From assembly GCA_011390785.1 (NCBI GenBank), contig JAABRR010000005.1:29199-93198 (forward strand): a DNA stretch of 64,000 nt. The letters are read 5' to 3'. Below, piece by piece: positions 28,389-37,228 of this stretch. Position numbers and translations under genes: made by a program. How positions within the stretch are numbered: position 1 is the stretch's first letter; every line of letters begins with the position of its first letter. The DNA is from Sphingobacteriia bacterium (GTDB taxonomy: Bacteria > Bacteroidota > Bacteroidia > Bacteroidales > UBA7960). The notes beneath the pieces are model-generated. The model saw nothing but the letters and a program-made list of their open reading frames with translations, did no database searches and was not told where the DNA came from.

Positions 28389-29828
28389 ATGGACATTTCC
28401 CAACCAGAATCAAATGGGTCAAAAAGCTCCCAACCTTATTTTCGCGATACGTTACAAACTGTTGACGAAAAAGGAGGCAGGCGCTGGATATATCCCAAAC
28501 GTCCATCGGGAAGTATCTATAATTACAGATGGATAGTTGCAATTATTCTTTTGTCATTTTTCTTCTTATCCCCCTATATTACTTATAAGGGAGAACCTTT
28601 TATGCTTCTCAATGTGCTGGAGAGAAAATTTATTCTTTTCGGGCAGGTTTTCTGGCCACAGGATTTTCATTTACTGGTGGTTTCCATTATTGCTCTTATC
28701 GTTTTTGTGATTCTCTTCACGATCAATTTTGGGCGCTTGTTTTGCGGTTGGGCATGCCCCCAAACGCTTTTCATGGAGTTTATTTTTCGCCAGATTGAAT
28801 ATTTAATTGAAGGCGATTATCACAAACAAAAGAAGCTGGATAAACAGGAACTGGATTTTGAGAAATTCTGGAAAAAGAGTCTGAAACATCTGGTGTTTTT
28901 TGCCTTAGCATTTCTAATTATCAATACTATTGTAGCCTATCTTATTGGTGCTGAGAAGCTGGGAACGTTAATTTCGGCCGGCCCTTTGGCAAACTTTGGA
29001 ACCTTTTCTCTGGTAGTTATATTTTCTGCTGCTTTATACGGTATTTATGCCTTTTTTCGCGAACAGGTATGTATTATTGTTTGCCCCTATGGTAGATTGC
29101 AAGGGGTGTTACTTGATGAAAAATCTGCTGTTGTTGCCTACGACTATAAACGTGGTGAACCGCGTGCCCCTTTTCGCGCATCCGAAAATCGTTCTGACGA
29201 AAACAAAGGAGATTGCATAGATTGCAACAGCTGCGTTTTGGTGTGCCCCACAGGTATAGATATTCGAAATGGAACGCAATTGGAATGTGTAAACTGTGCC
29301 GCATGTATCGATGCCTGTAATAAGATGATGGACCGGGTAAAACAACCGCCTGGATTGATACGCTATGATTCTGAGAAGGCTATTTCTACCGGTGAAAGAA
29401 ACTTCTTTAATGCCCGAACTATAGCTTACAGTGGATTTTTGGTTTTGTTACTTGTTTTGGTAGCCACTTTGTTCGTTTTACGCGGTGAAGTGGAAGCAAC
29501 CATGCTGCGTGTGCCAGGTTCAATGTATCAGCAATATAGCCCCGGAAAGTATTCCAATCTTTTTAATATACAGCTTGTAAATAAAACCGGAGAAGATATG
29601 CCCGTAAGCCTTCAACTTATGACTGTTGATGGTGAAATAGTTTTTCTTGGAAACGAGATAGAAGCCAAAAAAGGAGAAGTAACAGAAGCAACCTTTATGG
29701 TGGTTATTGATGAAGAAAACTTAAAGGCAAGCAATACGCCTTTGGTTATAGGTGTTTTTTCAGGCAACAAGCAAATTGATAAATACAGAACCAACTTTAT
29801 TGGGCCCAGATCACTTGATATTCCATAA
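28389..29828 (+). CDS. ccoG: Cytochrome oxidase accessory protein CcoG (RdxA/FixG family)
   Basis: A polyferredoxin-like membrane protein required for cbb3 assembly, thought to reduce copper. I take the ATG at 28389 (MDISQPESNG), not the TTG 12 bases upstream, which lies inside ccoP. Several membrane helices are present, and the family motif is CGWACPQTLFMEFIFR. Two clustered Fe-S motifs follow: CIDCNSCVLVCPTGIDIRNG and LECVNCAACIDACNKMMD. The C-terminal IG-like domain after the last helix (about residue 360 on) matches FixG_C. It completes the ccoNOQP-G run and precedes a 222-base gap before ccoH. Confidence 0.94.
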   Translation: MDISQPESNGSKSSQPYFRDTLQTVDEKGGRRWIYPKRPSGSIYNYRWIVAIILLSFFFLSPYITYKGEPFMLLNVLERKFILFGQVFWPQDFHLLVVSIIALIVFVILFTINFGRLFCGWACPQTLFMEFIFRQIEYLIEGDYHKQKKLDKQELDFEKFWKKSLKHLVFFALAFLIINTIVAYLIGAEKLGTLISAGPLANFGTFSLVVIFSAALYGIYAFFREQVCIIVCPYGRLQGVLLDEKSAVVAYDYKRGEPRAPFRASENRSDENKGDCIDCNSCVLVCPTGIDIRNGTQLECVNCAACIDACNKMMDRVKQPPGLIRYDSEKAISTGERNFFNARTIAYSGFLVLLLVLVATLFVLRGEVEATMLRVPGSMYQQYSPGKYSNLFNIQLVNKTGEDMPVSLQLMTVDGEIVFLGNEIEAKKGEVTEATFMVVIDEENLKASNTPLVIGVFSGNKQIDKYRTNFIGPRSLDIP

Positions 29829-29923
29829 ATTTGGTAAAGTGAACCCTTAATTTCAAGCTATTTCGGATTTGCTTCTGTGTGCGATACGCTCAGAAGATCA
29901 ATTATGTAACTAAATTTTTTTTG

Positions 29924-30046
29924 ATGAACCGAACCATGACAAAAATTTTGACACACACACGAATGATTATATTTCGCAGCATGGTAAAACATGCAATCAG
30001 AGTAATGTTGGCGAGCTCCATCTGGCCACTAAAAAACAAATTATAA
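29924..30046 (+). CDS. Possible 40-residue small ORF upstream of ccoH
   Basis: An open frame from ATG (29924) to TAA (30046) ends 4 bases before the ccoH ATG, an operon-like spacing. The product is basic and amphipathic (THTRMIIFRSMVKHAIRV) with five methionines and no recognised family. It could be a leader peptide or chance. Only its position and spacing support it. Confidence 0.2.
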   Translation: MNRTMTKILTHTRMIIFRSMVKHAIRVMLASSIWPLKNKL

Positions 30047-30050
30047 ACAG

Positions 30051-30497
30051 ATGAAAATTGAATGGAACTGGGGCACCAAGCTCGTTATAGCAATGGCTAC
30101 TTTTATGATAATGATTCTCTCGATGGTGGTGGTAATGTTTAGGCAAGACATTAGCCTTGTAGAAAAAGATTACTATCCCAAAGGACAGGCTTACCAGGAA
30201 ATGATAATAAAAGAACGTAACGCTTTACCTTTTAAAGATGATATACGTTTGGGGGTAGCCAACGGAAGGGTTCAGGTTAAGTTTCCGGATTTTTTCAAAC
30301 CCGAAACCACAACAGGTTATGTTCAGATCTATCATAGAATTAGTGATAATCAGGATCGATTTGCCCGTTTGTCTTTAAATGAAAATGGAGTTTTTTCCTA
30401 TCCTGCAGTTGATTTGAAAGGGCGTTATATATTGAAGATATCCTGGCAACAAGAAGGTGCTGAGTATTATACTGAAAAAAGTATTACCATAGAATAA
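30051..30497 (+). CDS. ccoH: FixH family protein (CcoH)
   Basis: A 148-residue membrane protein of the FixH/CcoH family, an assembly and stability factor of cbb3 oxidase. One N-terminal membrane helix (about residues 10-29) leads to the family motif LVEKDYYPKGQAYQEMI. A small beta-rich extracytoplasmic domain follows. The next gene starts 10 bases downstream. Order ccoG-ccoH-SafE protein is common in Bacteroidota. Confidence 0.9.
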   Translation: MKIEWNWGTKLVIAMATFMIMILSMVVVMFRQDISLVEKDYYPKGQAYQEMIIKERNALPFKDDIRLGVANGRVQVKFPDFFKPETTTGYVQIYHRISDNQDRFARLSLNENGVFSYPAVDLKGRYILKISWQQEGAEYYTEKSITIE

Positions 30498-30506
30498 TTT
30501 TGCAAT

Positions 30507-31244
30507 ATGTTTGATTTATACACCGCCTTAACCATTGGTTTAATAGGGAGTTTTCACTGCATAGGAATGTGTGGGCCAATAGCAGTTGCTTTGCCATTGG
30601 GCGAAAGAAGTTTTTTAGACAGGGCAACAGGTGCATTTTTGTATAACATTGGCAGAACGATTACATACGGTGTTTTAGGTGCTTTGTTCGGGTTACTGGG
30701 CAAAGGAATTGAAATGGCTGGTTTCCAGCAATGGGCATCCATTGTAATCGGGATGATCATGATTATGACCGTGGTATTTCCATTTCTCTTTAAAGGGAAT
30801 TTGAATCTTGAACAGCTTATGTTCGGTTATGCCGGAAGACTGATAGCCCGTTTCAGGAAATTATTCGGAATTCAAACTTACAGCAATCTTTTTTTTATTG
30901 GTTTGCTTAATGGTTTGCTGCCTTGCGGGCTTGTTTACGTTGCGGTTGCCGGAGCGTTAAACACCAATGATGCCGTATTGGGCGTGTTATTCATGCTTGT
31001 TTTCGGATTAGGCACAATCCCAATAATGATGGGAGTTTCGCTGGCCGGTAATTTTGTTGGTCATAGTTTTAAGAAAAGAATGAATAAAATAATACCTGCC
31101 TTTATTTTCTTTTTAGGGGTGTTGTTTATTTTAAGGGGATTGTCGCTGGGAATACCCTTTGTAAGTCCGAAATCACAAATGCTCACACCTGATAAAGAAG
31201 TTAGGGTGGAAGGTTCCTGTTGTGGAAGCGACACCATTGAATAA
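30507..31244 (+). CDS. SafE/DsbD_2-type membrane protein of the cbb3 locus
   Basis: A 245-residue six-to-seven-span membrane protein of the TauE/SafE or urease-accessory UreH-like (DsbD_2) group. The N-terminal motif GLIGSFHCIGMCGPIAVALP has two cysteines in the first helix, and the matching half motif is GLLNGLLPCGLVYVAVAGAL. The C-terminal tail has a cysteine pair, GSCCGSDTIE. Proteins of this type next to ccoGH are thought to help copper or reductant delivery for oxidase or cytochrome maturation; the name sulfite exporter is misleading here. It forms an operon with ccoH and ends the cbb3 locus. Confidence 0.8.
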   Translation: MFDLYTALTIGLIGSFHCIGMCGPIAVALPLGERSFLDRATGAFLYNIGRTITYGVLGALFGLLGKGIEMAGFQQWASIVIGMIMIMTVVFPFLFKGNLNLEQLMFGYAGRLIARFRKLFGIQTYSNLFFIGLLNGLLPCGLVYVAVAGALNTNDAVLGVLFMLVFGLGTIPIMMGVSLAGNFVGHSFKKRMNKIIPAFIFFLGVLFILRGLSLGIPFVSPKSQMLTPDKEVRVEGSCCGSDTIE

Positions 31245-31281
31245 TAGGAAGATAGTATTATAATTTTCGGCTTATTTACTT

Positions 31282-34083
31282 TTACCTGAAATCAAACCAC
31301 AATTTAATAGGATAGGTTTGCTCGCCCTTATGTCCGCTGTGCCATCCTTGTTGGCTTCTTAAACCCAAATATTCTGCTTTTTTAAACTTGGTGCCAATGG
31401 CTGGTATTTCATACAGGAATGAAATGTCGCCATCTGGGAATGGGGGATAGGTACCACCCATTACATTTTGTGGTTTTTCTGGTATGTAAAGTTTGAAAAA
31501 CAAATTAGGGGTTTCAGAAATAATGGTTACAGGAGTTTCAGTAGTTTCTAAAACTGCCCAGAACAGATTGGCATGGTAGCCCTTAAATTCAGGGTAAATA
31601 AGCTCATTGAAACTTTCGCCTGTAATCGTATTGTTATAGTCTTTTTGCCAAACACCTATATTGGCACCTTTAAGTCTGTTTTTCCAAACACGGTAAGGTC
31701 CACGCCCCATCCATTCTATCCCTTTGCAGTTTTCTTCAGGATATTGAAAAGATAACCCCAAATAATCAAAATTACCCCAGGTATTATTCAACAGGTCGGC
31801 ATCCAGTAATATCAATCCCGAAGGTTTTACTGTCCATGTTATTTTTCTTGTATGATGATCTGTTAAAGCTGTAAATACAAAATCTCCGTCCGAATTGGTT
31901 TCCCATTGCGTTGTGGTAACAGGCATTTCAGTGCCTACAATGTTACCGCCGGTAAATGAAAGGGGGCCACTGCTGTTTTTAACTCCATGAATAGAGCCAT
32001 CAGTTTTGGAAAAAGAAACTTCAAGTTCATTGGCAGTAACCGTTACTGTATCTTCGGTTTCTGAAACTGATATTTGCGCGCCAGATTGGTTGGGAAGTGT
32101 TTCCAGTATTTCTGCTGCTTTTTCCCATGTCTGAATTACAGGCCAACTCCAGGTATATATTTCATTTCCATGATGGTCGGTGGCAGTAAACAGAAAAAGA
32201 TCTGCCTGTTGTAAAGCATTTTCAGTTGGAATATAAACGGCTTTTGTTTCGCCGGGAAGTGTGTTGGGGCTGTCTATTTTGCCAGATGCAATTGTTCTTT
32301 CGGGTTGGTTGCCAAAACCGGTGTGGATGACCTTCCATTCAAAGGTGCATTGATTAAGATTGGTGAACAGATATTTGTTGGTAAGGAATAATCTTCCGTT
32401 CCATGTTCTATTGATAATTAAAGGTTCTATCTGAACAGGCGACCAGATTTCACGAATAGTATTAAAGCTACCCCCTTTTTCGCGATGTGGGCCTAAAATA
32501 CCATCAGGCGCGTGGTCTCCGTCGCTGTCATAAACGATTCCTTCTTTATCGGTACGCAGGACTGCCTCATCAGAAAATACCCAAAGAAAGCCCCCTGCAT
32601 GCAAAGGCGATGTTTGGTATTGATTCCAATAGTCTTCCAGACCTGAACCATGGCCGCCATCATACAAACCATGTAAAAACTCGGTGGGCATAAACGGGTC
32701 ATTACCTGCATGATATTTAGCTATTCCGTAATTGAGAGAAGGGTAGTGGTGAAGATCCATACCATTTTTCAGCAGCCATGGATAAAGCACCACACGCTTC
32801 TGAAGATCATATTCATGAAACCACTTCTCATTGGCGAAATCCCAGCCTCCTTCATTTCCGTTTTGCCAGAATACAACGCTTGGATGATTGTGATCGCGCA
32901 AAACGGTGCTTTTAATGATTTTAGGTCCCACAACAGTATCATAACCATCCTGCCATCCTGCTATTTCATTAAGTACAAACAAACCCAGTGAATCGCAAAG
33001 TTCAAGAAATCGCTTGTCCGGCGGATAGTGCGACATGCGTACCGCATTCATATTCATTTCTTTCATCAGCTTTATATCCATCAGATGATTGGCTTCGCTT
33101 AAGGCCCTGCCCGTGGAAGGCCAGAATGAGTGGCGGTTTACCCCTTTAAACACAACCTTTTCTCCATTAACATAAAAACCATCATGTTCTCTCAATTCGA
33201 GCGTGCGAAATCCAATACGCTCGGTAACTTCATGAATTATTTCATTTCCTTTCATGAGAGAAATTTTTATATCATACAGAGTGGGCCATTCCGGATTCCA
33301 TGGTTGTATATTGTTAAAACTGCCTGAAATGAGATTTGATGTTATCCTACGGGCGACTTCGTATTGAAGGGTATTGCCAATTTTGTTACCTTCCAAATCC
33401 TTAAGTTCAATTGATATGCTATGCCCAGTGGGTGCATTATTGAGGTCAATTTTTGCAGTAATGGAACCATCGTCTTTGGCATCAATAGCTACTTTATTAA
33501 TATGGGTTTTGGGCAGTACTTTCAGATAAACCGGACGGTAAATCCCACCAAAGATCCAATAATCGGCCTGTCTTTCTGCTTTGTTTACCGATTCATTAGC
33601 CGAATGTTTGTCCACAGCTACTTCCAGCAGGTTTTTCTGGCCGTATTTCAGCAGTTTGGTAATATCATACCCGAACTGATAAAAACTACCCTGATGCGTT
33701 TCTCCGGCTGGCTTCCCATTGATTTTAACCCGGGTATCGGTCATACTACCTACAAAAACAATTTTAATAACTTGACCCTGCCAGGCAGCCGGAACATCAA
33801 ACTCATGTTTATAGAGTCCTGTTTCTTTTCCTGGTTCGATATCTTCATTGCGCCAGTCGTGCCCGTAATTGTAAGTGCCAAAACCCTGCAGTTCCCAGTT
33901 TGAAGGAACAGGAATGGTTTTCCACTCGCCACTGTTGCGGCCATCAGTTACAAAAAAATCCCAATCAACGGTATTGTTTGAGTCTGTTCCTGATAGATAG
34001 ACGATTTGGGTTGTTTGCCCGAAAATATTTTGTAATTGGAAGGTGGTGATCAAAAGGACTAAGAGGAAGATTTTTGGGTACAT
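31282..34083 (-). CDS. Exported glycoside hydrolase family 2 enzyme (beta-galactosidase-like)
   Basis: A 933-residue exported GH2 glycosidase. A signal peptide ends near NIFGQ (residue 22). The jelly-roll sugar-binding domain (about 50-210, with VPSNWELQGFGTYNY), an Ig-like domain (about 215-310) and the TIM barrel (from GFYVNGEKVVFKGVNRHSF) come in the order usual for GH2. The acid/base is Glu411 in QNGNEGG and the nucleophile is Glu468 in MPTEFLHG. The C-terminal half holds LacZ-type beta domains 4 and 5. It is a lone gene without SusC/SusD partners, so it probably trims oligosaccharides in the periplasm. Beta-galactosidase is likely, but GH2 also covers mannosidase and glucuronidase activities. 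Confidence 0.88.
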   Translation of the reverse strand: MYPKIFLLVLLITTFQLQNIFGQTTQIVYLSGTDSNNTVDWDFFVTDGRNSGEWKTIPVPSNWELQGFGTYNYGHDWRNEDIEPGKETGLYKHEFDVPAAWQGQVIKIVFVGSMTDTRVKINGKPAGETHQGSFYQFGYDITKLLKYGQKNLLEVAVDKHSANESVNKAERQADYWIFGGIYRPVYLKVLPKTHINKVAIDAKDDGSITAKIDLNNAPTGHSISIELKDLEGNKIGNTLQYEVARRITSNLISGSFNNIQPWNPEWPTLYDIKISLMKGNEIIHEVTERIGFRTLELREHDGFYVNGEKVVFKGVNRHSFWPSTGRALSEANHLMDIKLMKEMNMNAVRMSHYPPDKRFLELCDSLGLFVLNEIAGWQDGYDTVVGPKIIKSTVLRDHNHPSVVFWQNGNEGGWDFANEKWFHEYDLQKRVVLYPWLLKNGMDLHHYPSLNYGIAKYHAGNDPFMPTEFLHGLYDGGHGSGLEDYWNQYQTSPLHAGGFLWVFSDEAVLRTDKEGIVYDSDGDHAPDGILGPHREKGGSFNTIREIWSPVQIEPLIINRTWNGRLFLTNKYLFTNLNQCTFEWKVIHTGFGNQPERTIASGKIDSPNTLPGETKAVYIPTENALQQADLFLFTATDHHGNEIYTWSWPVIQTWEKAAEILETLPNQSGAQISVSETEDTVTVTANELEVSFSKTDGSIHGVKNSSGPLSFTGGNIVGTEMPVTTTQWETNSDGDFVFTALTDHHTRKITWTVKPSGLILLDADLLNNTWGNFDYLGLSFQYPEENCKGIEWMGRGPYRVWKNRLKGANIGVWQKDYNNTITGESFNELIYPEFKGYHANLFWAVLETTETPVTIISETPNLFFKLYIPEKPQNVMGGTYPPFPDGDISFLYEIPAIGTKFKKAEYLGLRSQQGWHSGHKGEQTYPIKLWFDFR

Positions 34084-34130
34084 AAGCTCTTGGTTGGTAA
34101 ATTGTTATTGGATGTTTAACTTCAACACCA

Positions 34131-34138
34131 CAAAAATA
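34131..34138 (-). promoter_or_regulatory. Candidate -7 element for the GH2 gene
   Basis: On the minus strand this reads TATTTTTG, an exact TAnnTTTG match, 48 bases before the ATG at 34083. No TTG sits at the usual -33 distance. Confidence 0.4.
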
Positions 34139-34467
34139 GTTCTATTTATTCATTAGCGAAGTAAAGCCAATCTAATGTTTGATAAACCTTTCAGTTTTAA
34201 GAGCCATAAATCTTGCTCTGCAGCATCTTGATTTACAGTTTCTCCTTATCATTGAAAATTCACTACGCACATTTCCAACTCATGGAGCACTAACAAGGCT
34301 AACTTTCATTTCCATGCTGGTATCCAATAGATTTTCATCCAAACTAATGATGCCAGAAAGACTGTTAAAACTCTCATAAAAAGGGTCCAGGATTTTACCC
34401 CAGGTTTTGTTGAAATCAAAATTTACCCAAAAGGACCCCCTAAAAATGCAAAAAGAATTTTTAAACA
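34139..34467. other. Intergenic region without a recognisable gene
   Basis: Part of the 510-base divergent gap between the GH2 gene and the acetyltransferase gene. Short open frames exist on both strands (about 34179-34379 plus, 34280-34477 minus) but resemble no family known to me. No repeat or terminator was seen. It could hold a decayed gene or regulatory DNA. Confidence 0.3.
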
Positions 34468-34498
34468 TTTGCAACAATTACTCTTTATTGTATTTTTG
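34468..34498 (+). promoter_or_regulatory. Bacteroidota-type promoter for the acetyltransferase gene
   Basis: TTTG at 34468-34471, a 19-base spacer, then TATTTTTG at 34491-34498: a near-ideal match to both elements. It lies 95 bases before the ATG at 34594, so the transcript has a leader of about 85-90 bases. Confidence 0.7.
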
Positions 34499-34593
34499 CC
34501 ATCGATCAAAGATAAATCATCAGGACCATTAAAATAAGGCTTAAGGACATCCTGTTTATTTTTTTACGAATACTTATCCAAATCTATTAAATA

Positions 34594-35055
34594 ATGAACT
34601 TTTCCATCAGACCATCAACAGAAAATGATTACCCGGCTATTCTTTCTCTAATTAAAGAATTGGCTTTATTTGAAAAGGCACCTGAAAAGGTTACCAATTC
34701 GGTTGAACAGATGATGCAGGAAAAAGATCTTTTTGGATGTTTTGTTGCTGAAAATCAATCTGGAGAAGTTGTAGGGATGGCACTTTATTTTTTTGCTTAT
34801 TACACCTGGGTCGGAAAATCATTGTACCTGGACGATATATACGTTAAGGAAGAATATCGCAGACATAAAATAGGAACAGCACTAATGAGAAAAGTTTTTG
34901 AAGTTGCCCGACAGGAAAATTGTAACAGGATTCGATGGCAGGTTCTCGAGTGGAACACCAATGCTATCGAAATGTATCGAAAGGCCGGGGCAACAATTGA
35001 TGCCGAATGGTTAAACTGCGATTTTGATAAACCGGGAATTCAGGAGTTTATTTGA
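34594..35055 (+). CDS. GNAT N-acetyltransferase (diamine/spermidine acetyltransferase-like)
   Basis: A 153-residue GCN5-related N-acetyltransferase resembling the SAT1/thialysine acetyltransferase branch. The acetyl-CoA-binding motif A is YLDDIYVKEEYRRHKIGTAL (the R-R-H-K-I-G-T loop). Motif B is WQVLEWNTNAIEMYRKAGA, and the terminus has AEWLNCDF. Near the N-terminus ALFEKAPEKV matches the substrate-loop pattern of this branch. It would transfer acetyl from acetyl-CoA to a polyamine or similar amine in the cytosol. It is a single-gene unit with its own promoter; the symporter 139 bases downstream is on the same strand. Confidence 0.83.
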   Translation: MNFSIRPSTENDYPAILSLIKELALFEKAPEKVTNSVEQMMQEKDLFGCFVAENQSGEVVGMALYFFAYYTWVGKSLYLDDIYVKEEYRRHKIGTALMRKVFEVARQENCNRIRWQVLEWNTNAIEMYRKAGATIDAEWLNCDFDKPGIQEFI

Positions 35056-35194
35056 AAAGTGATATTTGATAAATCATCAATGTTCGCTGCACTATTTTTT
35101 AAGTGGTTGGATTACCTTTTTTCAAAAATTCTAAAAGAAAAGATTGTATCTTAGCCCGCTTAATGCTGAAAAAATCTACAAACGATAAAATTTT

Positions 35195-36400
35195 ATGCTC
35201 AAAAAAATACAATTACACTGGCAAATATTGATTGCTTTAATTTTTAGTATTCTTTTCGGTTTAATTTTTCCTGATAAAGTTATATATGTTGGCTGGATGG
35301 GCGATGTGTTTTTAAGGGCACTTAAAATGATCATTGTACCTTTAATATTTTCTTCTATAGTGAGTGCTGTTACTGGCATTGGGAATGCGGAAAATCTTGG
35401 ACGAATGGGGTTAAAAACATTTTCCTACTATTTAATGACCAGTTTGCTGGCAATTATAACAGGCTTGATTCTTGTAAATTTTATTCAGCCCGGAATTGGG
35501 GCAGATCTGGGTTTTCAACGCCAGCTGGATGGATTAAGTAATACAGATTCCTTCGGCCAGACATTGATGAAGATAATTCCGGTAAATATAATTGATTCCA
35601 TGGCTAAAGGTGATATGCTGGCTATAATCTTTTTTGCCATGTTATTTGGGTTTTTTACCACCCGGGTTGATAAAAAATACTCAGAACCTATTGCTACTTT
35701 TTTCGATGCTGTTTTTGAGATCATGATGAAGATTACTATGTTCGTTATTCGTTTCACTCCTCTGGGTATATTCGGTATTGTAGCTGTTATTGTTGCCGAG
35801 CAAAGCCTGTCCGTTTTTGTAAGTATGGGAAAATATATGATTACTGTATTACTTGCTCTGACAATTCATTCGGTAATTACTTTGCCACTTATTTCAAGGG
35901 TTATTGCTGGTGTTAATCCACTTAAGCATCTTAAAAATATGTCAGTACCATTAATGACGGCTTTTTCTACATCATCGAGCAGCGCTACGCTACCTCTAAC
36001 CCTGGAGGCTGTTGAGAAAAAAAGTGGAGTGAGTAATAAAACAAGTGGATTTGTTTTACCTATGGGGGCCACCATTAATATGGATGGTACGGCTCTATAC
36101 GAGTGCGTTGCAGTATTGTTTATTGCACAGGCATATGGAATGGAAATGAGTGCTATGCAGCAAATTATCATTGTTATTACAGCGCTGTTATCATCAATAG
36201 GGGCAGCAGGAATACCTATGGCTGGTTTGGTTATTATTACTGTTATTTTGTCGGCCGTGGGGTTACCGCTTGAAGGTGTGGGACTTATATTAGCTGTAGA
36301 CAGAATTCTGGATATGTTTCGCACAACAGTTAATGTTTGGAGCGATAGCTGCGGTGCCGTTTTAATTGCCAAAAGCGAAGGAGAAACTCTTAACGTATAA
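35195..36400 (+). CDS. Dicarboxylate/amino acid:cation symporter (DAACS family)
   Basis: A 401-residue inner-membrane sodium- or proton-coupled symporter of the SDF/DAACS family (GltP, DctA and GltPh relatives). The re-entrant loop HP1 has the serine-rich motif STSSSSATLP. TM7 carries NMDGTALY, and HP2 has GAAGIPMAG. TM8 has RTTVNVWSDSCGAVLIAKSEG. The TM8 NVWSD replaces the frequent NVxGD, but the conserved Asp is kept. Substrates are probably glutamate, aspartate or C4-dicarboxylates. It is convergent with the response regulator gene, 13 bases away, with no clear terminator between. Confidence 0.9.
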   Translation: MLKKIQLHWQILIALIFSILFGLIFPDKVIYVGWMGDVFLRALKMIIVPLIFSSIVSAVTGIGNAENLGRMGLKTFSYYLMTSLLAIITGLILVNFIQPGIGADLGFQRQLDGLSNTDSFGQTLMKIIPVNIIDSMAKGDMLAIIFFAMLFGFFTTRVDKKYSEPIATFFDAVFEIMMKITMFVIRFTPLGIFGIVAVIVAEQSLSVFVSMGKYMITVLLALTIHSVITLPLISRVIAGVNPLKHLKNMSVPLMTAFSTSSSSATLPLTLEAVEKKSGVSNKTSGFVLPMGATINMDGTALYECVAVLFIAQAYGMEMSAMQQIIIVITALLSSIGAAGIPMAGLVIITVILSAVGLPLEGVGLILAVDRILDMFRTTVNVWSDSCGAVLIAKSEGETLNV

Positions 36401-36413
36401 AGTCTAAGATTTT

Positions 36414-36776
36414 TTACTTCCCGGGGATAAATTTTTCCAGTTTTTCTTTTGTTATAGGTTTCGAAATAAGACCATCGAAGCCTACTTCTCCATAATCTTC
36501 TAAGAAATCTTCAGGGTTGTGAGCTGTAATGGCTAAGATAGGAGTATTCCTTTTTTGCCCTGTAAAGTTTTTGCGTATATATCTGGTGGTTTCTAACCCG
36601 TTACGTACAGGCATTTCTATATCCATTAAGATCATGTCATAATTTTTTTCTTCCAGTTTTTTAATGGCTTCATCACCATTGACAGCTTCTTCGTATTCGT
36701 AACCCATAGAACGAAGTGCAAGGGCTATTTGCAGTCTGTTGGTATATAAATCGTCGGTTATGAGTATTGTCATCAA
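36414..36776 (-). CDS. Single-domain response regulator (CheY-like)
   Basis: A 120-residue protein made of a receiver domain only. The acidic pair is Asp8-Asp9, the phospho-acceptor Asp52 lies in LMDIEMPVRNG, the switch residue is Thr in AITAHN, and the conserved Lys is in ISKPIT. The MPVRNGLETTRYIR style matches receivers that serve hybrid kinase/Hpt relays. There is no output domain, so it would act as a phosphate sink or a protein-binding signal like CheY. It is divergent from the coiled-coil protein at 37229 across a 452-base gap, near the Hpt protein and hybrid kinase, which are plausible partners. A second ATG at codon 2 could also be the start. Confidence 0.88.
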   Translation of the reverse strand: MMTILITDDLYTNRLQIALALRSMGYEYEEAVNGDEAIKKLEEKNYDMILMDIEMPVRNGLETTRYIRKNFTGQKRNTPILAITAHNPEDFLEDYGEVGFDGLISKPITKEKLEKFIPGK

Positions 36777-37228
36777 TATAGATTTTAACAGTAAAAATAG
36801 TGTTTTTTTATATGGTGAAAAGATAAAATTTAATTATCAGTAAAACCCTTAAAAAAGTAGTCTCAAATACAAGTATTTATACTGTTTTATTAGCAATTGC
36901 CACTGTTTAAATTTACCTGATCAAATAACTGATATTTGCTTTTACAAGAATTGTTGTTTTAACACTTCGTACAGAAATAATGAATAAACTGCTCAGTCAA
37001 TATCAATTAATAGTAAATAAGATAAATGATGCAATTTCCGGTTATTTTTTATAGAAGCAACAGCCGGAAAGAGAGCATTTTTTTGAAACGATTTTTTCAA
37101 CCTTTTTTACTACAACTGAGCAGACTGGTTAATAAAAAATAAAATCCGATAAAGCCCTTATTATCGCTTCAAAATACCTTGAAAAGAAAATTTATCATTT
37201 GTCTTTTGAATTAAATAACAGGTTAATT
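36777..37228. other. Divergent intergenic region in the first signalling cluster
   Basis: A 452-base AT-rich gap between the divergent response regulator and coiled-coil genes. I saw no credible ORF. On the minus strand TATTTTTA (near 36794-36801) is one base off TAnnTTTG and could be the -7 element of the response regulator gene. No strong hairpin. Confidence 0.3.

Noticed and set aside
28377..28389. TTG at 28377 as start of ccoG
   Set aside because: It lies within ccoP, and an ATG 12 bases later gives the usual N-terminus.
34179..34379. 66-codon plus-strand frame in the GH2-GNAT gap
   Set aside because: No family resemblance, no promoter; an opposite-strand frame overlaps it, so neither is supported.
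36837..37200. Possible RNA gene or ORF in the response regulator/coiled-coil gap
   Set aside because: No stable stem-loop or tRNA-like fold and no protein-like frame was seen.
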